From Mycogone perniciosa (lineage: Eukaryota; Ascomycota; Sordariomycetes; Hypocreales; Hypocreaceae), in contig JAOALB010000186.1 in the NCBI GenBank assembly GCA_025331125.1, positions 1 to 64,000 on the forward strand: 64,000 bases of DNA, written 5' to 3'. The position numbers and the translations under genes were made by a program. Below are positions 49,601 to 56,769 of the stretch, one piece after another; position 1 is the stretch's first letter; every line of letters starts with the position of its first letter. The notes under the pieces were generated by a model, which saw only the letters and a list, made by a program, of their open reading frames with translations, was not told the origin of the DNA and did not search any database.

Positions 49601-52600
49601 CCACACGAATTTGCCATCATCTCTCAAAGGATCTCTCCAGTATCCAGGCGAGAGCTGTGGCCCCGCTATCACAAGTTCGCCGAGTCCGTGTGTTATTAGC
49701 GGGTGGCCATCTCGCATTACCCAGGCCTCCACAGTTGGCAAGGGTCGGCCAATGATAGTACTTCGGACAGTGCCTGTTACTCTTTGAAGTGTAACAATAA
49801 TGGCTGTTTCAGCCGGGCCGTATGCATTGTAGAGCGACACTCTCCCCTTCCAATTGTCTGCAAGAGCTTGGGGAGTCTTCTCGCCACCAATACAGACAAC
49901 GCGCAGGCAATCCAATTCGTCAACTGGTAGAGTGCTTGCAAATGAGGGTGTGACTAAGAGATGCGTTGCTGTCACGGTCCTAGCTAAGGTCGGAAGCGAC
50001 CCGAGTAGAATATCGCGTGTTGCTGAGACTAGTATCCCTCCAAGCTTCCAAGCTGAGAAAAGGTCAAAGACAAAAGCATCGAAGGTGAAGTTGGCAAACT
50101 GAAGATACCGCACCGCCCCTCCACTCAAGCCTTCATCGATATGATTGACAACTGAGTTGATGCAAGACGATGCAGCTTCGTGGGTAATAGGAACCGCTTT
50201 TGGTGTCCCAGTTGTACCACTGGTAAAGATTATATACGCCATATCTGTTTTGTGCAACTTATGAACAGCACGATCATCGAGCTGGTCCGTAGTGGACATG
50301 GTCCCATCAGAGTTGAGCTCGTTGGGAGCCACTTTCTCATCGCCCAAAGCTGCAATATCGATAGCTTCGAATCCGTCAGGAAGTGCAGGGGCCGTTTGAT
50401 CCACTGTTTCTTGGGCAACCAGAACTATGCCAGTTGAGGTTTTCTCTATAAGAGTCAGCTGGCGAGCCGGAGGATATTGAGGATCAATCGGACACCATGC
50501 GGCCCCAGCCTTCATAATACCCAGTACGGCGATGTATAATTCAGGACATTTATTCATGCAAATGGGAATGATATGTGGCCTCGGTTTAGCAGATAAGCGT
50601 CGACGCAGGGATGAGGCTATTCGCTCAGCCTTCCAATCGAGTTGTTGGTAAGTCATTTGAATCGGCAAACATTCGCCGCCTGCGTCACGGTAAAAGGAGA
50701 GCGCCAAAGAATCAGGCTCATCTCGCGCCCATTTCTCAACATAGCTGTGCAGTATCAATTTCTCCACGGATGGCCGCGTTTGTAAAACTCCCCCAGTGGA
50801 AATATCAGTCGTCGTATTCAAGGTATTGCTAGGAGGGGCGAATTGATATTCTAGGAACGGCCTCTCTGGGTTGTCAAGGATTTCGAGCGTGATCCTTGCC
50901 AAGTCTGCGAGCATGAGTTTGGCAGCAGGAGTATCAACCAGTGAGCACTGATAAGTGGCTCGAAACTCGATATGACCGGACCTATGAGGATGCACCTCAA
51001 TAGACATGGTCTGATCATTGTGCATCACTAGATGTGAGACGCGACTATAGAGAAGGTCCTCACCACTCTGATCTGCGAATGATTGAAATGCAAAAGTAGT
51101 GTTATATTTTGCCGTCGAAACTGGGGCGTGCAGATAACGCAGGAGTTCGGCGTTTTGCTCCGTTCTCACGGTAGTGATGTCTATAATTCTTGGACACTCG
51201 ATCACGTCCAGTTTCATACGTATAGGGTGAACCGTGAAAACGGGCGCTGCACAATTTTGTGTCTCGTCTGTGAATCGATCGGAAACAGCACTGCCAAATA
51301 CTATATCCTTTTCGCCGGTGTAGGTGAATAAAATCAAGGCCCAGGCTGTTTGCAAAACAGCAAGAGGGGAAGAGTGCATGTTTGCGGCCTTCTTCTGAAG
51401 GAAATCCATCGTGAGCTCCGAGAGAAGGCTTGTAACCTCGCATCCGCCTTGGCCTTTAACAGGTAGCGTAAGTCTGATGCACGGAAATGGAAGAGAAAGG
51501 CTCCCTTCAAGAGACGTACGCAAGAAGGTGGCTGCTCCCTTGCGATCCGCCATGAAGTGTCTCTGGACAGCTGTGAGCGGACCAGTTCGAGAAATGACTG
51601 GTGCATTGAAGTATTCTCGTTCCACGTCTGCAAATAATAAACGGAGAGACCCTCTGTCGAATAGAGAGTGCAACATGCTGAATATGATGGCGTGGCGACC
51701 GGGTGCCTTGATAGCAGACAAATATCTTGGCGGCCTATCCAGCGTCATTGCTCTTTGGCAGTAGACCTGAGCATCTTCAACCAGTTGATCAAATTCGTCA
51801 TCGCAGTTCGCAAAATATTGCTTCGCCTGGATTCGAGAATCGGGATGGCTGAGGGACAAAATACATTGGGCGAAAGGGGTCAACTCATCGTCGACTTGGA
51901 CGAAAACTGTCCGCATGATATCGTGACGGGACACCACAGTGGACCAAGCTTGAAGAATCCTGTCATAATCATAGCCTTCGGCAATTTCGCAGACAGTATG
52001 GTAAATGTAAGATTTCTGTTGAGAAGGTACAGAGTCACTCGAGGATGACCCTGAGGTGAGCACAAAACTGGTCAATATGCCAGCTTGCAATGGTGTAGTT
52101 GGTAATATTGACTCAATTTGATCCTCGCTGTAAGACAGATTCTGAATACAGTGGGATTCGTGTCGCGTCTTGAAACCCTTGAGTAAGGACTGCCAAAGTT
52201 GATCGTCCTCGAAATCCTTGCACACAACCGAGTCAACTTGCTGATATTGCCCTGCAAGCTGGCCTACTGTGCGACTAGACAGCACATCTGTGATATGTAG
52301 GCTGGGCAGGCCGTCATCACGGGCGTGTTGGAGGAGCCGAACTGCGCGCAGGCTGTCTATACCGAGGGATGCGAGGGTTGTAGAAGGAGTAACTCGACTC
52401 CCTTCTGTCGAAACTGTCTTGGAAATGGTATTGAGAACCCGCTCAAAAAAGCCTGTCTCGTCAATCATGCTCTCATTTGTCGGGCTATCTTCTGGTTGGC
52501 TGCCTGGACCCAGCGGCGTTAAGTTGGACTTTTCTGGTGATTGGCACAATTTTTGTAGAGTTTTTCGGTCGATTTTGTCGCTCGCGGTTCGTGGTAATCG

Positions 52601-54895
52601 AGGCAGTAAGTACCATTTTGAGGGCCGCATGTGAGGCTGGAGAAAACGTGCCGCGTTGTTCTGACATTGCAAAAGAATGTCATTGTTGGTGAAAGGTTCA
52701 CATGGTACAATGACAGCGATGAGTTGGATAGCATTGCTGCTGGTCGTCCCCTCTGCAGACCCGGGAGAGGCCAAGGCTACTACGGCAGCCTCTGCAACAC
52801 AAGGGCCAAGCATGGCAGCCTCTATCTCCCCCAATTCAACGCGCTTTCCTGCTATTTTGATTTGGTCAGAGGAGATCCGGCCCAGGAAGTCCACTATGAG
52901 AGCACCATCCTCATCTGCGACAAGTCTTGCGCGGTCGCCTGTACGGTAAAGTCTACCATATGGCGCGATATCCACGAAGTTGGCAGCGTTCTGATCTGGC
53001 CTGTTGAGGTAACCTGCACTAACTTGGGGACCACCGATCGCCAGCTCGCCCGGAAAGCCTAACGGAACGGGCCCGTCCCGGTAATCGAGTTCATGTAAAA
53101 TGATAATGGAACATGTTGGAATTGGATAACCGATAATTGAACCCCGCTGCTTGGATGACACTTGAGGGTTCATCGTACAGTTGATGGAGCCTTCCGTTGG
53201 GCCATATGTGTTGACAAGATTCCCGGGCTTAATCGATGGTTGCAAAGCAGAATCTGCAGCAAAATTGTTCACCACACTTCGACTTAGCGTTTCCCCAATG
53301 GTCCATAGATGGCGGAGACATGGCACCCTCTCCCGCCGCAGCAGAGAAGCCATACTCGGAGTTGCCATCGTGATACACGCTCCTAGTTCGGCGATGGCTG
53401 CTTCCGGGTCAGTCAGCATCATGGTTCTGTCGCAAGCACATATGGTACCACCGATGGACAATGTGATGAAAATCTCCACTACTGAGGGATCGAAAGTCGG
53501 AGTTGCAAATTGAAACCACCGGATGTCACTTTGTTGTTGCCTGAATGACTGTGACGCCGAGATAATATTCGAGACTATTGCGCAAGTGGCAGAGAGATGG
53601 CTGATTTGGACACCTTTTGGCCTGCCTGTAGACCCGCTTGTATGCATTATATAAGCCAAATCGCTCTCCATTATACGTATGGCTTCATAAGGCTGTTGTA
53701 AAGTGGGTGTATGGTCCTCCTCGATGAACGCCTGGAGATCAATTCCAATCGGCGTCGAGGATGTCTCTTGAGTGGCGACGATGATTTCAAGACTGGAACT
53801 GGAACCCAAGACAATTCTTGACGACGTTTCTTCAATCATGTAAGATAGAAGCTCTGCGGGAGCTTCCACTGGAAGAGGGCAAAACGTACAGCCAGCCTTG
53901 AGAACACCCAGCCAAGCCACGTACAACTCTGGTGACGTGGTCAACAGGGCTGCGACGTTTCGCTTGTTCTCATATGGAAGGGTCTCTAGACACAAACAAA
54001 TGCGTCTCGCCAAGGCAGTTGACATGTCATCAAGTTGCTTATACGAATAGCTGATGCGTCCAGAAGGCCGCAAGAAATCGATAGCTGGGCGATCAGGGTG
54101 ATCAAGAACTCTTGCTAAAAAGGCAGTGTGTAGCAAATGTGTATGCAGATTGACAGGCGTCCTCTGGAGATCGAGTGTGCTGCTGAAGTCGGGTGGTGTT
54201 GTGAGAGGTGGATGATTCAATACGGACAAGCTGTCCTTCCATGTCAGGGACTGGCTAACAGGGAGCAGTTGTGCGTAGGTATCTGAGCTACCGGCCATAT
54301 TCATGGAGGATATTGATGCAGATACCACTGCGTCAGCGAAAGCATCAGGAATGCGGTCCTCAGAAAGCCGCCAGAAGCAGTTCGAGGTGTCAATGACCAA
54401 GACATAAGGCTTATTTGTCATGGCTTCGCTGAGGTGTGGTGTGGAGACATCCTTGGATACAATGATTCCAAAATCGGAGTTGCTGCTACCAGATGCGAAA
54501 AGAACTTTTATTTGACGAGTGAGTTGTTCATAAGGGCTTGATGCGAACCCTTGAGTGAGAGTGTCAATGTCTTGACCCTTGGAGATGGTTGCTCGAGCGA
54601 CTCCTGACTCTCCAGGTCGATGTCCATTTTGATCTGGAAGAACAAGGAAGTCGAAAGATATGTCATCGTCGCCGGTAAAATCCAGAATGAAGCGGGCAAA
54701 GCCATGCAGCAGTTGTTGGTGGTCGCGCTGCGCAAGTGGTAGCACTTTGTCCCCCTCATTCCCGAGCCAAACAGGGATAGAGACGGTTTTGTATCTGGCA
54801 TCGTTTATGGCAGCGTCTTGCAGTTTTCCTGCCGGGACGCCTCCCTCATCAAGAGTATCCAGACGGGGTATCTTGGTTGCTGGAAATGTATCCAT
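40655..54895 (-). CDS. sidC: Ferrichrome-type siderophore NRPS (SidC-like)
   Basis: One uninterrupted frame encodes 4746 aa from the ATG at 54895 (4787 aa from 55018, whose extra 41 residues look like leader). Numbering here is from 55018. Domain order is A1 (about 295-760; HTSGSTGRPKG near 457, NTYGPTEGS), T1 (GIDSL, 885), C1 (970-1400), A2 (FTSGTTGTPK near 1596, NAYGPAET), T2 (GVDSI, 2007), C2 (HHSLYDG, 2223), A3 (YTSGSTGIPKG near 2699, FDVHIGE, NAYGPTEV), T3 (3118), C3 (HHSLYDM, 3340), T4 (GIDSI, 3675), C4 (HHSTYDG, 3891), T5 (GIDSI, 4238), C5 (HHAAYDA, 4453). Three A-T-C modules plus two T-C repeats is the layout of Aspergillus SidC, which builds ferricrocin from Gly, Ser and acetyl-hydroxyornithine. 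No thioesterase is present; a terminal C domain is expected to cyclise. The exact product cannot be read from sequence. Confidence 0.93.
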   Translation of the reverse strand: MDTFPATKIPRLDTLDEGGVPAGKLQDAAINDARYKTVSIPVWLGNEGDKVLPLAQRDHQQLLHGFARFILDFTGDDDISFDFLVLPDQNGHRPGESGVARATISKGQDIDTLTQGFASSPYEQLTRQIKVLFASGSSNSDFGIIVSKDVSTPHLSEAMTNKPYVLVIDTSNCFWRLSEDRIPDAFADAVVSASISSMNMAGSSDTYAQLLPVSQSLTWKDSLSVLNHPPLTTPPDFSSTLDLQRTPVNLHTHLLHTAFLARVLDHPDRPAIDFLRPSGRISYSYKQLDDMSTALARRICLCLETLPYENKRNVAALLTTSPELYVAWLGVLKAGCTFCPLPVEAPAELLSYMIEETSSRIVLGSSSSLEIIVATQETSSTPIGIDLQAFIEEDHTPTLQQPYEAIRIMESDLAYIMHTSGSTGRPKGVQISHLSATCAIVSNIISASQSFRQQQSDIRWFQFATPTFDPSVVEIFITLSIGGTICACDRTMMLTDPEAAIAELGACITMATPSMASLLRRERVPCLRHLWTIGETLSRSVVNNFAADSALQPSIKPGNLVNTYGPTEGSINCTMNPQVSSKQRGSIIGYPIPTCSIIILHELDYRDGPVPLGFPGELAIGGPQVSAGYLNRPDQNAANFVDIAPYGRLYRTGDRARLVADEDGALIVDFLGRISSDQIKIAGKRVELGEIEAAMLGPCVAEAAVVALASPGSAEGTTSSNAIQLIAVIVPCEPFTNNDILLQCQNNAARFLQPHMRPSKWYLLPRLPRTASDKIDRKTLQKLCQSPEKSNLTPLGPGSQPEDSPTNESMIDETGFFERVLNTISKTVSTEGSRVTPSTTLASLGIDSLRAVRLLQHARDDGLPSLHITDVLSSRTVGQLAGQYQQVDSVVCKDFEDDQLWQSLLKGFKTRHESHCIQNLSYSEDQIESILPTTPLQAGILTSFVLTSGSSSSDSVPSQQKSYIYHTVCEIAEGYDYDRILQAWSTVVSRHDIMRTVFVQVDDELTPFAQCILSLSHPDSRIQAKQYFANCDDEFDQLVEDAQVYCQRAMTLDRPPRYLSAIKAPGRHAIIFSMLHSLFDRGSLRLLFADVEREYFNAPVISRTGPLTAVQRHFMADRKGAATFLRTSLEGSLSLPFPCIRLTLPVKGQGGCEVTSLLSELTMDFLQKKAANMHSSPLAVLQTAWALILFTYTGEKDIVFGSAVSDRFTDETQNCAAPVFTVHPIRMKLDVIECPRIIDITTVRTEQNAELLRYLHAPVSTAKYNTTFAFQSFADQSGEDLLYSRVSHLVMHNDQTMSIEVHPHRSGHIEFRATYQCSLVDTPAAKLMLADLARITLEILDNPERPFLEYQFAPPSNTLNTTTDISTGGVLQTRPSVEKLILHSYVEKWARDEPDSLALSFYRDAGGECLPIQMTYQQLDWKAERIASSLRRRLSAKPRPHIIPICMNKCPELYIAVLGIMKAGAAWCPIDPQYPPARQLTLIEKTSTGIVLVAQETVDQTAPALPDGFEAIDIAALGDEKVAPNELNSDGTMSTTDQLDDRAVHKLHKTDMAYIIFTSGTTGTPKAVPITHEAASSCINSVVNHIDEGLSGGAVRYLQFANFTFDAFVFDLFSAWKLGGILVSATRDILLGSLPTLARTVTATHLLVTPSFASTLPVDELDCLRVVCIGGEKTPQALADNWKGRVSLYNAYGPAETAIIVTLQRVTGTVRSTIIGRPLPTVEAWVMRDGHPLITHGLGELVIAGPQLSPGYWRDPLRDDGKFVWNQFLQRRVYHTGDVVRKMSDGSFDFVGRNDGLVKIRGMRVELNEIAAVCSSGHSAVVHATVLLSKLPGSTEDSIVCFLDSGRYHSDENSKPCIIIDEEAASISQAVAHHAASQLPRHMVPDVFIVLSTLPKTLSAKIDKELLLGILASDWSGLPPPEAAQNEDMTVDSEWHYQNRPLLDNIKRITKIQPSIVRPSTTLAQLGVDSIGAVKLSSGLKAHGNISAVQILQCHNIGDIISIMAGSEEKVETRWEDTAEQFSQYWKPLIGEHLKGGSSKFRVAPATPMQEGVLVETLREPLLYWANWLWTLSEDIDIARLRQAWETVASSHEILRVGFFSRAYLDNFDPEASVDPSTFLQIISHMASVKWAEITNDVEDVQLVARTIHEDVAEKHHADSFISPPWQLTILSTGEKRTMILTIHHSLYDGEMLHYLLHDVAAAYTDLRYESRRCQLQEAVSRLSLRQNDERALSFWTEALSPFINEPDLDVETDAATHSTGPMVHRTTETRARMSRSQLVRAAMELGGTSLSCLIRVAYGSMLAELAESQRVLFAEIRSERVLDARLTDAMAPLVSTYPVPFTMNGNPEQLVKAQGKLLSRSIECRPIHAGQIRKIIQKKANEMIYAAVLVIHLLDQDGNGATTLWDEVGEVPDMPVDHPIALNVFETLDDGILLSLSVDESMMTKAIQEAFLHQLDSLLDNITLHPKEPSIMSLTKYFPPALVSISGHVRPDEYPVCYQPSYHVERLAELCSEWRAVEIVTEFDSGNFQSVSWTFQQLNRVSNQVAHFILDLFIDEQRIAVSLDRTLLSFAIILGVMKSGNTYVPIEVGLPMERKSFLLKDSGAAIVFVSEQGFQQQSLSGETHLIDVNQQSFLDVLETKSTSNPTRQGRIDLDAYLLYTSGSTGIPKGVRVSRQNLSSFMDAQSQLICTEAPKTPDLGGSGKYLCLASRAFDVHIGEMFLAWRHGMCAVTGERLSLLDNLPGILKELRITHASFVPSLLDQTGLTPSDTPDLVFLGVGGEKMTPRTQKIWSSSQQVSLINAYGPTEVTIGCCSGRLRLDSDPRNIGKPLGDCVAHILIPGTDTHVKIGMPGELAFVGSLVANGYHNRPDAKGFCTFDGQPMYRTGDIVRMEHDGSIIFLGRKDDQVKVRGQRLELGEVSEAVRSASTDPVDVATLLLKHPELPRQLLVSFIADSCNASAAPANFLTETFMKVDGDLREACQIALPSYMVPDFILPISFLPLTESAKTDNKLLAKIFRSISSRDLFEGHGNRVISQSVPSRKLSSREADISTIITSLIPRQEKAVTEPGTSIFQLGVDSISAVNISFKLKKLGFIVSVAQLLRNPTIEQLASDSNNTTIDSQGVEMMTRVVQHDLEKLESAVRDDLISLSWPNAQNVESIRPCLPLQEALVAHSLTHGSMIDAQYISHMTFKLTSGARVKKIRQAWGMVIREHEILRTCFHFRDNSIYQIVMGADDSHVNWKHILESPDRLEQRLLDLRQEISDDIITTMDRTPPIRFTIASAADSAECQQPAFLMVSMHHSLYDMNSLDMMFTDFENAYTRGTVPKRPSIMSLIQHITLQNRRQDRARQYWEAELANRASTTLLSTSKKPKLSRRVFQSNLSTIESLCLQFDLTLSALVQGIFGYALAQTIAEDDVTFGVVLSGRSIDVDGIEDIAAPCITTIPQRLNLSGDGNTLHDIVVTMQKRLFSSMEYQHTSLRSISSWLGISGPLFSSIFSFIRAPSSAPTKSPEEMTLKLSKGHMSLEYALAIQCEANSVEDILTLQAHSSLSDSFPDIDIILEKIELLTNAFLQGEQISVSPTISNTSSDQTLNPPVEIDGTWSACEDKIRDAIVSFSGIDRGRIKKDAPFIQFGIDSITTIRFSKLLRENGLQISGADVIRNPSIRDLSGHMEMLPEALNGSASTGNHKEQRPFNDSTEPEWGREILRGIIPEEMLTGISDVYPLTPLQAAMVTATLAINPKLYSHHHPIILPLDTDVSKLKASWGMLLAKHDILRTSFLALQQNLALWVGAVHDTPVIQWREIITDNIQQSLEEVFETCEFKDSSSFTYPPVRATVVRSSSELIFVASLHHSTYDGVSIGFIFQDFWSLYNDLRLPDRVPFHEAALEIRKCSRDSIEFWTSHLSGYNSVQVPLREEGNVNILNLTTARIANNIIPLMEWCAREKISTQTTLLFSVGKAVCSLVGTRDVVFGQVLAGRITIDGADKISGPMLNTLPFRLRMSDSAASNLDILKGLQEFQDRSLDYQYGSLMEIQKRWRGDGSNRMELSDILFVFQKDGEGINNSAWRQYQAQSSQEAQPPSQYRLTIEVHQGSDGSLTITALSAMTKERAEGFLDLVAQCFMDVTNSPDRLAIAFPPSLADLPRQAIAAGPQSSDEHTAFQSAALSRYFVTLSGILSDVTGTAQHNIQPQTSIFSFGIDSILAIRVAAACRKERIHLNTIDIMRNVMVGKLCEAALAKSETLAVTTSMGKMSTTHLVDNNLREEALSRLGKNKLVVEDVLPVLAGQEYHLALWLRSGKTMYEPTWVFQASQALDPSLLQLAWDTLRCRHVALRSCFVAVNGDQTLQVVLQSRADTPSTFSVHTVAGSTNLEETVKEKLRQIYRSPSSLYDPPVRLCLVQGGSGGDAVLLTIHHAAYDAWSMGVLIAELTSLYNCPDVKSEPSPSFCKFVREIYISRQGAIGNEKRFWETALKSSEPTLIGQMQQSNGLHSGPISENPIAPQSHKKSSVVVDCPAVTVHSIESVARTGGVTSHGILVVAFARALAAATGSNCPIFGYFTAGRSTSFQNIESLAGPTLNVLPIAISNKLITPFPSRSVAMKLLQHFQEELSARATYEQSNLREVLQWAGGETGFVPYNAHLNILWNNELLVTAQTNEESLLRPWPLGVPSDYASPVDLTVPSAVDDLDSSFLPAQMLFVDVGSSRTSSGIAIGAGCDADLLNQEELGLFVRMFSDEISQIIEVMSSK

Positions 54896-55513
54896 CGTGT
54901 TTATTATCTGCCCAAATTGTTGGAGCATACAAAACAACGGGGAGAGCTTGTGTCTGGGCCTTGTCCGTTTGACGAACGGTTCTTCTCTGGCAGCATGTAG
55001 ACCAGACTTTTTAAGCATTACCCTAATGGCATGCGCAGGTGTGCTATTACCGCACAGGTACGAAGTAGGGCGGGGCTATACCAGATGAATACTACAGTTG
55101 CGTAAGTAGTTATGCTTCGCTTCATCCATCGAGTCCATAGCTACAAAGGCAGTGAGGGTGGCGCCCCCAATACAAAGTGGGCACTGATTGGACTAACAAG
55201 ATCCTGGCAGATGGATTGTACGGAGTATGAGTATCGATTTCTCCATCCCGACCCGTCGAATTCGGATAGGCAGTGATGCCCGCCATCATGCTATAGAAAC
55301 CCCTCCCAAATCTGTACTGCATTCATGCCAAGGAGTTTTGCCGAGCTCGTCACGTACATACGACTTCTCCGATTAATCCGACGTTGCATTGGCAGAAAAT
55401 GCCCAGACTGATATACGAGTACTTCGTACTCCATTTTGCCAACATCCTTCGGAGTGCCAAGGACAGCAAAGTATCAGTACCTATACTTCAGCCTAGACAG
55501 TATTTTGCAGGGC

Positions 55514-55644
55514 TTAGAGCCAATCAGACAATGACTATGACATCTTCTTACAAGGTGTCAGGGACGGCAAAAGAATACCTGCATAAACTCCGAGCTGGTT
55601 GGTTATTGACAGGGATTAGAGCCAATCGGACAGGGAATATGACA
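55514..55644. repeat. 29-bp direct repeat with CCAAT box
   Basis: 55514-55542 and 55616-55644 match at 25 of 29 positions. Both contain TTAGAGCCAATC and end TATGACA. CCAAT boxes are bound by the CBC/HapX complex in iron regulation, but no HapX half-site is claimed. Confidence 0.7.
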
Positions 55645-56255
55645 CATACCTCATCATTAGTATGCACTAACAAGGCAGCCACATGGGAACTAAAATCTCC
55701 CCCGCGCTAAATGCCGCAACTTAAAAGTCATCGCTAATGTTTCTCACCCAAAAAGTACTAATACTACATACGCAGTAGTTCTAGTAGTAGTACTCCGTAG
55801 TACATATGAGTCTAGGGGAAAAGATTTAAAGCTCATTAAATAGATAGTCGGCAGCTTATGTAGTATCTATTCTCGGGCCTTTGATTTCTACATAGATTAG
55901 CTACTACAAAGCTAATTGTGGTACTATTATTCTAGGACTAGTGTCCCTGAGCCTACCTTGACGTACCCTCGCGAAATACTAGTTAAAGGCTATGATTTTG
56001 CTTAAAATGGTGGTTTTATAAAATCTATAAAAAATCACCCTATACTTTCAAAGTAACTAAATGTCACCCTGAAAAATTCGGCTTGCTGAATATGCTGCTG
56101 TGGCGTATTGGAAGTGGGTAATATTTGGCTTTTTTTTGCAAGTGCTTGTCTTGTTGGAGAACTCCTTGCAATGGTGGTGGGGTGTGCACTTTGTCGCTAC
56201 CTTTAGGTACGGAGAGGTATAACTAGATATGTAGTACACTTTAAAACAGCCAGGC

Positions 56256-56264
56256 TTATCAGAT
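56256..56264 (-). promoter_or_regulatory. SreA-type GATA site
   Basis: The minus strand reads ATCTGATAA, an exact match to ATCWGATAA, the site known for the iron-sensing GATA repressors SREA/SreA. It lies in the sidC/ABC intergenic region. Confidence 0.7.
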
Positions 56265-56319
56265 CATCTGATGTTCCAGCATTCTTCTGGTCAGCACCCA
56301 CCCCGTCGCATAACCTGCA

Positions 56320-56328
56320 TTATCTGAT
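56320..56328 (-). promoter_or_regulatory. SreA-type GATA site
   Basis: The minus strand reads ATCAGATAA, an exact consensus match 64 bp from the previous site and about 440 bp upstream of the ABC gene start. Confidence 0.7.
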
Positions 56329-56769
56329 CCGTCTTCTGCCATACATTTCGGAGTTCCAAGATGGAGACCGAGGTCGTTTAGCGCCATGACCTTTGTGCAT
56401 TCACCAAGGGGGAAAAGGGTGGGGGGGGGGGGCGTGTTCTTATGTAATTACGTACGGAGTAGTTCGATGCCCTGATGAATGGTGGAACGCTCCCTAGGAT
56501 TCCGTCCAATCTCCGAGCTTCCAAGGGCAGGCAATTGCCCACATTCATCAAGAACAAAACCCAAAAAGCCCAAGTTCCCACAAAGTCACGGGACCTCAGC
56601 ATTGCTACAATACATACTACTACCTCAGGAAGTAGTGAGCCTGAGCTCTTGTGGGGGCGAAGCCATAGAGAACTCTTCATCTCCAACTTCATCTGTGTCG
56701 TGGCCATCGCATGTCCGCTGCGCTGCCTCAGCCCAACGCACCTTCAACCCCAACTCGGCTTGAGCCATC

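Larger units (their letters stand above)
54896..56769. promoter_or_regulatory. Divergent promoter between sidC and the ABC gene
   Basis: 1.9 kb separates the two starts. It contains two exact SreA-type GATA elements, a 29-bp direct repeat around CCAAT (55514, 55616), several TACGGAGTA motifs (55219, 55792, 56453) and a G-run (56422-56432). The region around 55800-56060 is AT-rich. Small open frames here have no family features. Confidence 0.6.

Noticed and set aside
54896..55018. Upstream in-frame ATG extending the NRPS by 41 residues
   Set aside because: The extra residues are low in family character, while MDTFPATKIPRLD at 54895 looks like a natural start. It cannot be excluded without transcript data.
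56422..56432. G-run as a quadruplex control element
   Set aside because: A single homopolymer run without spaced G-tracts; it could also be a sequencing artefact.
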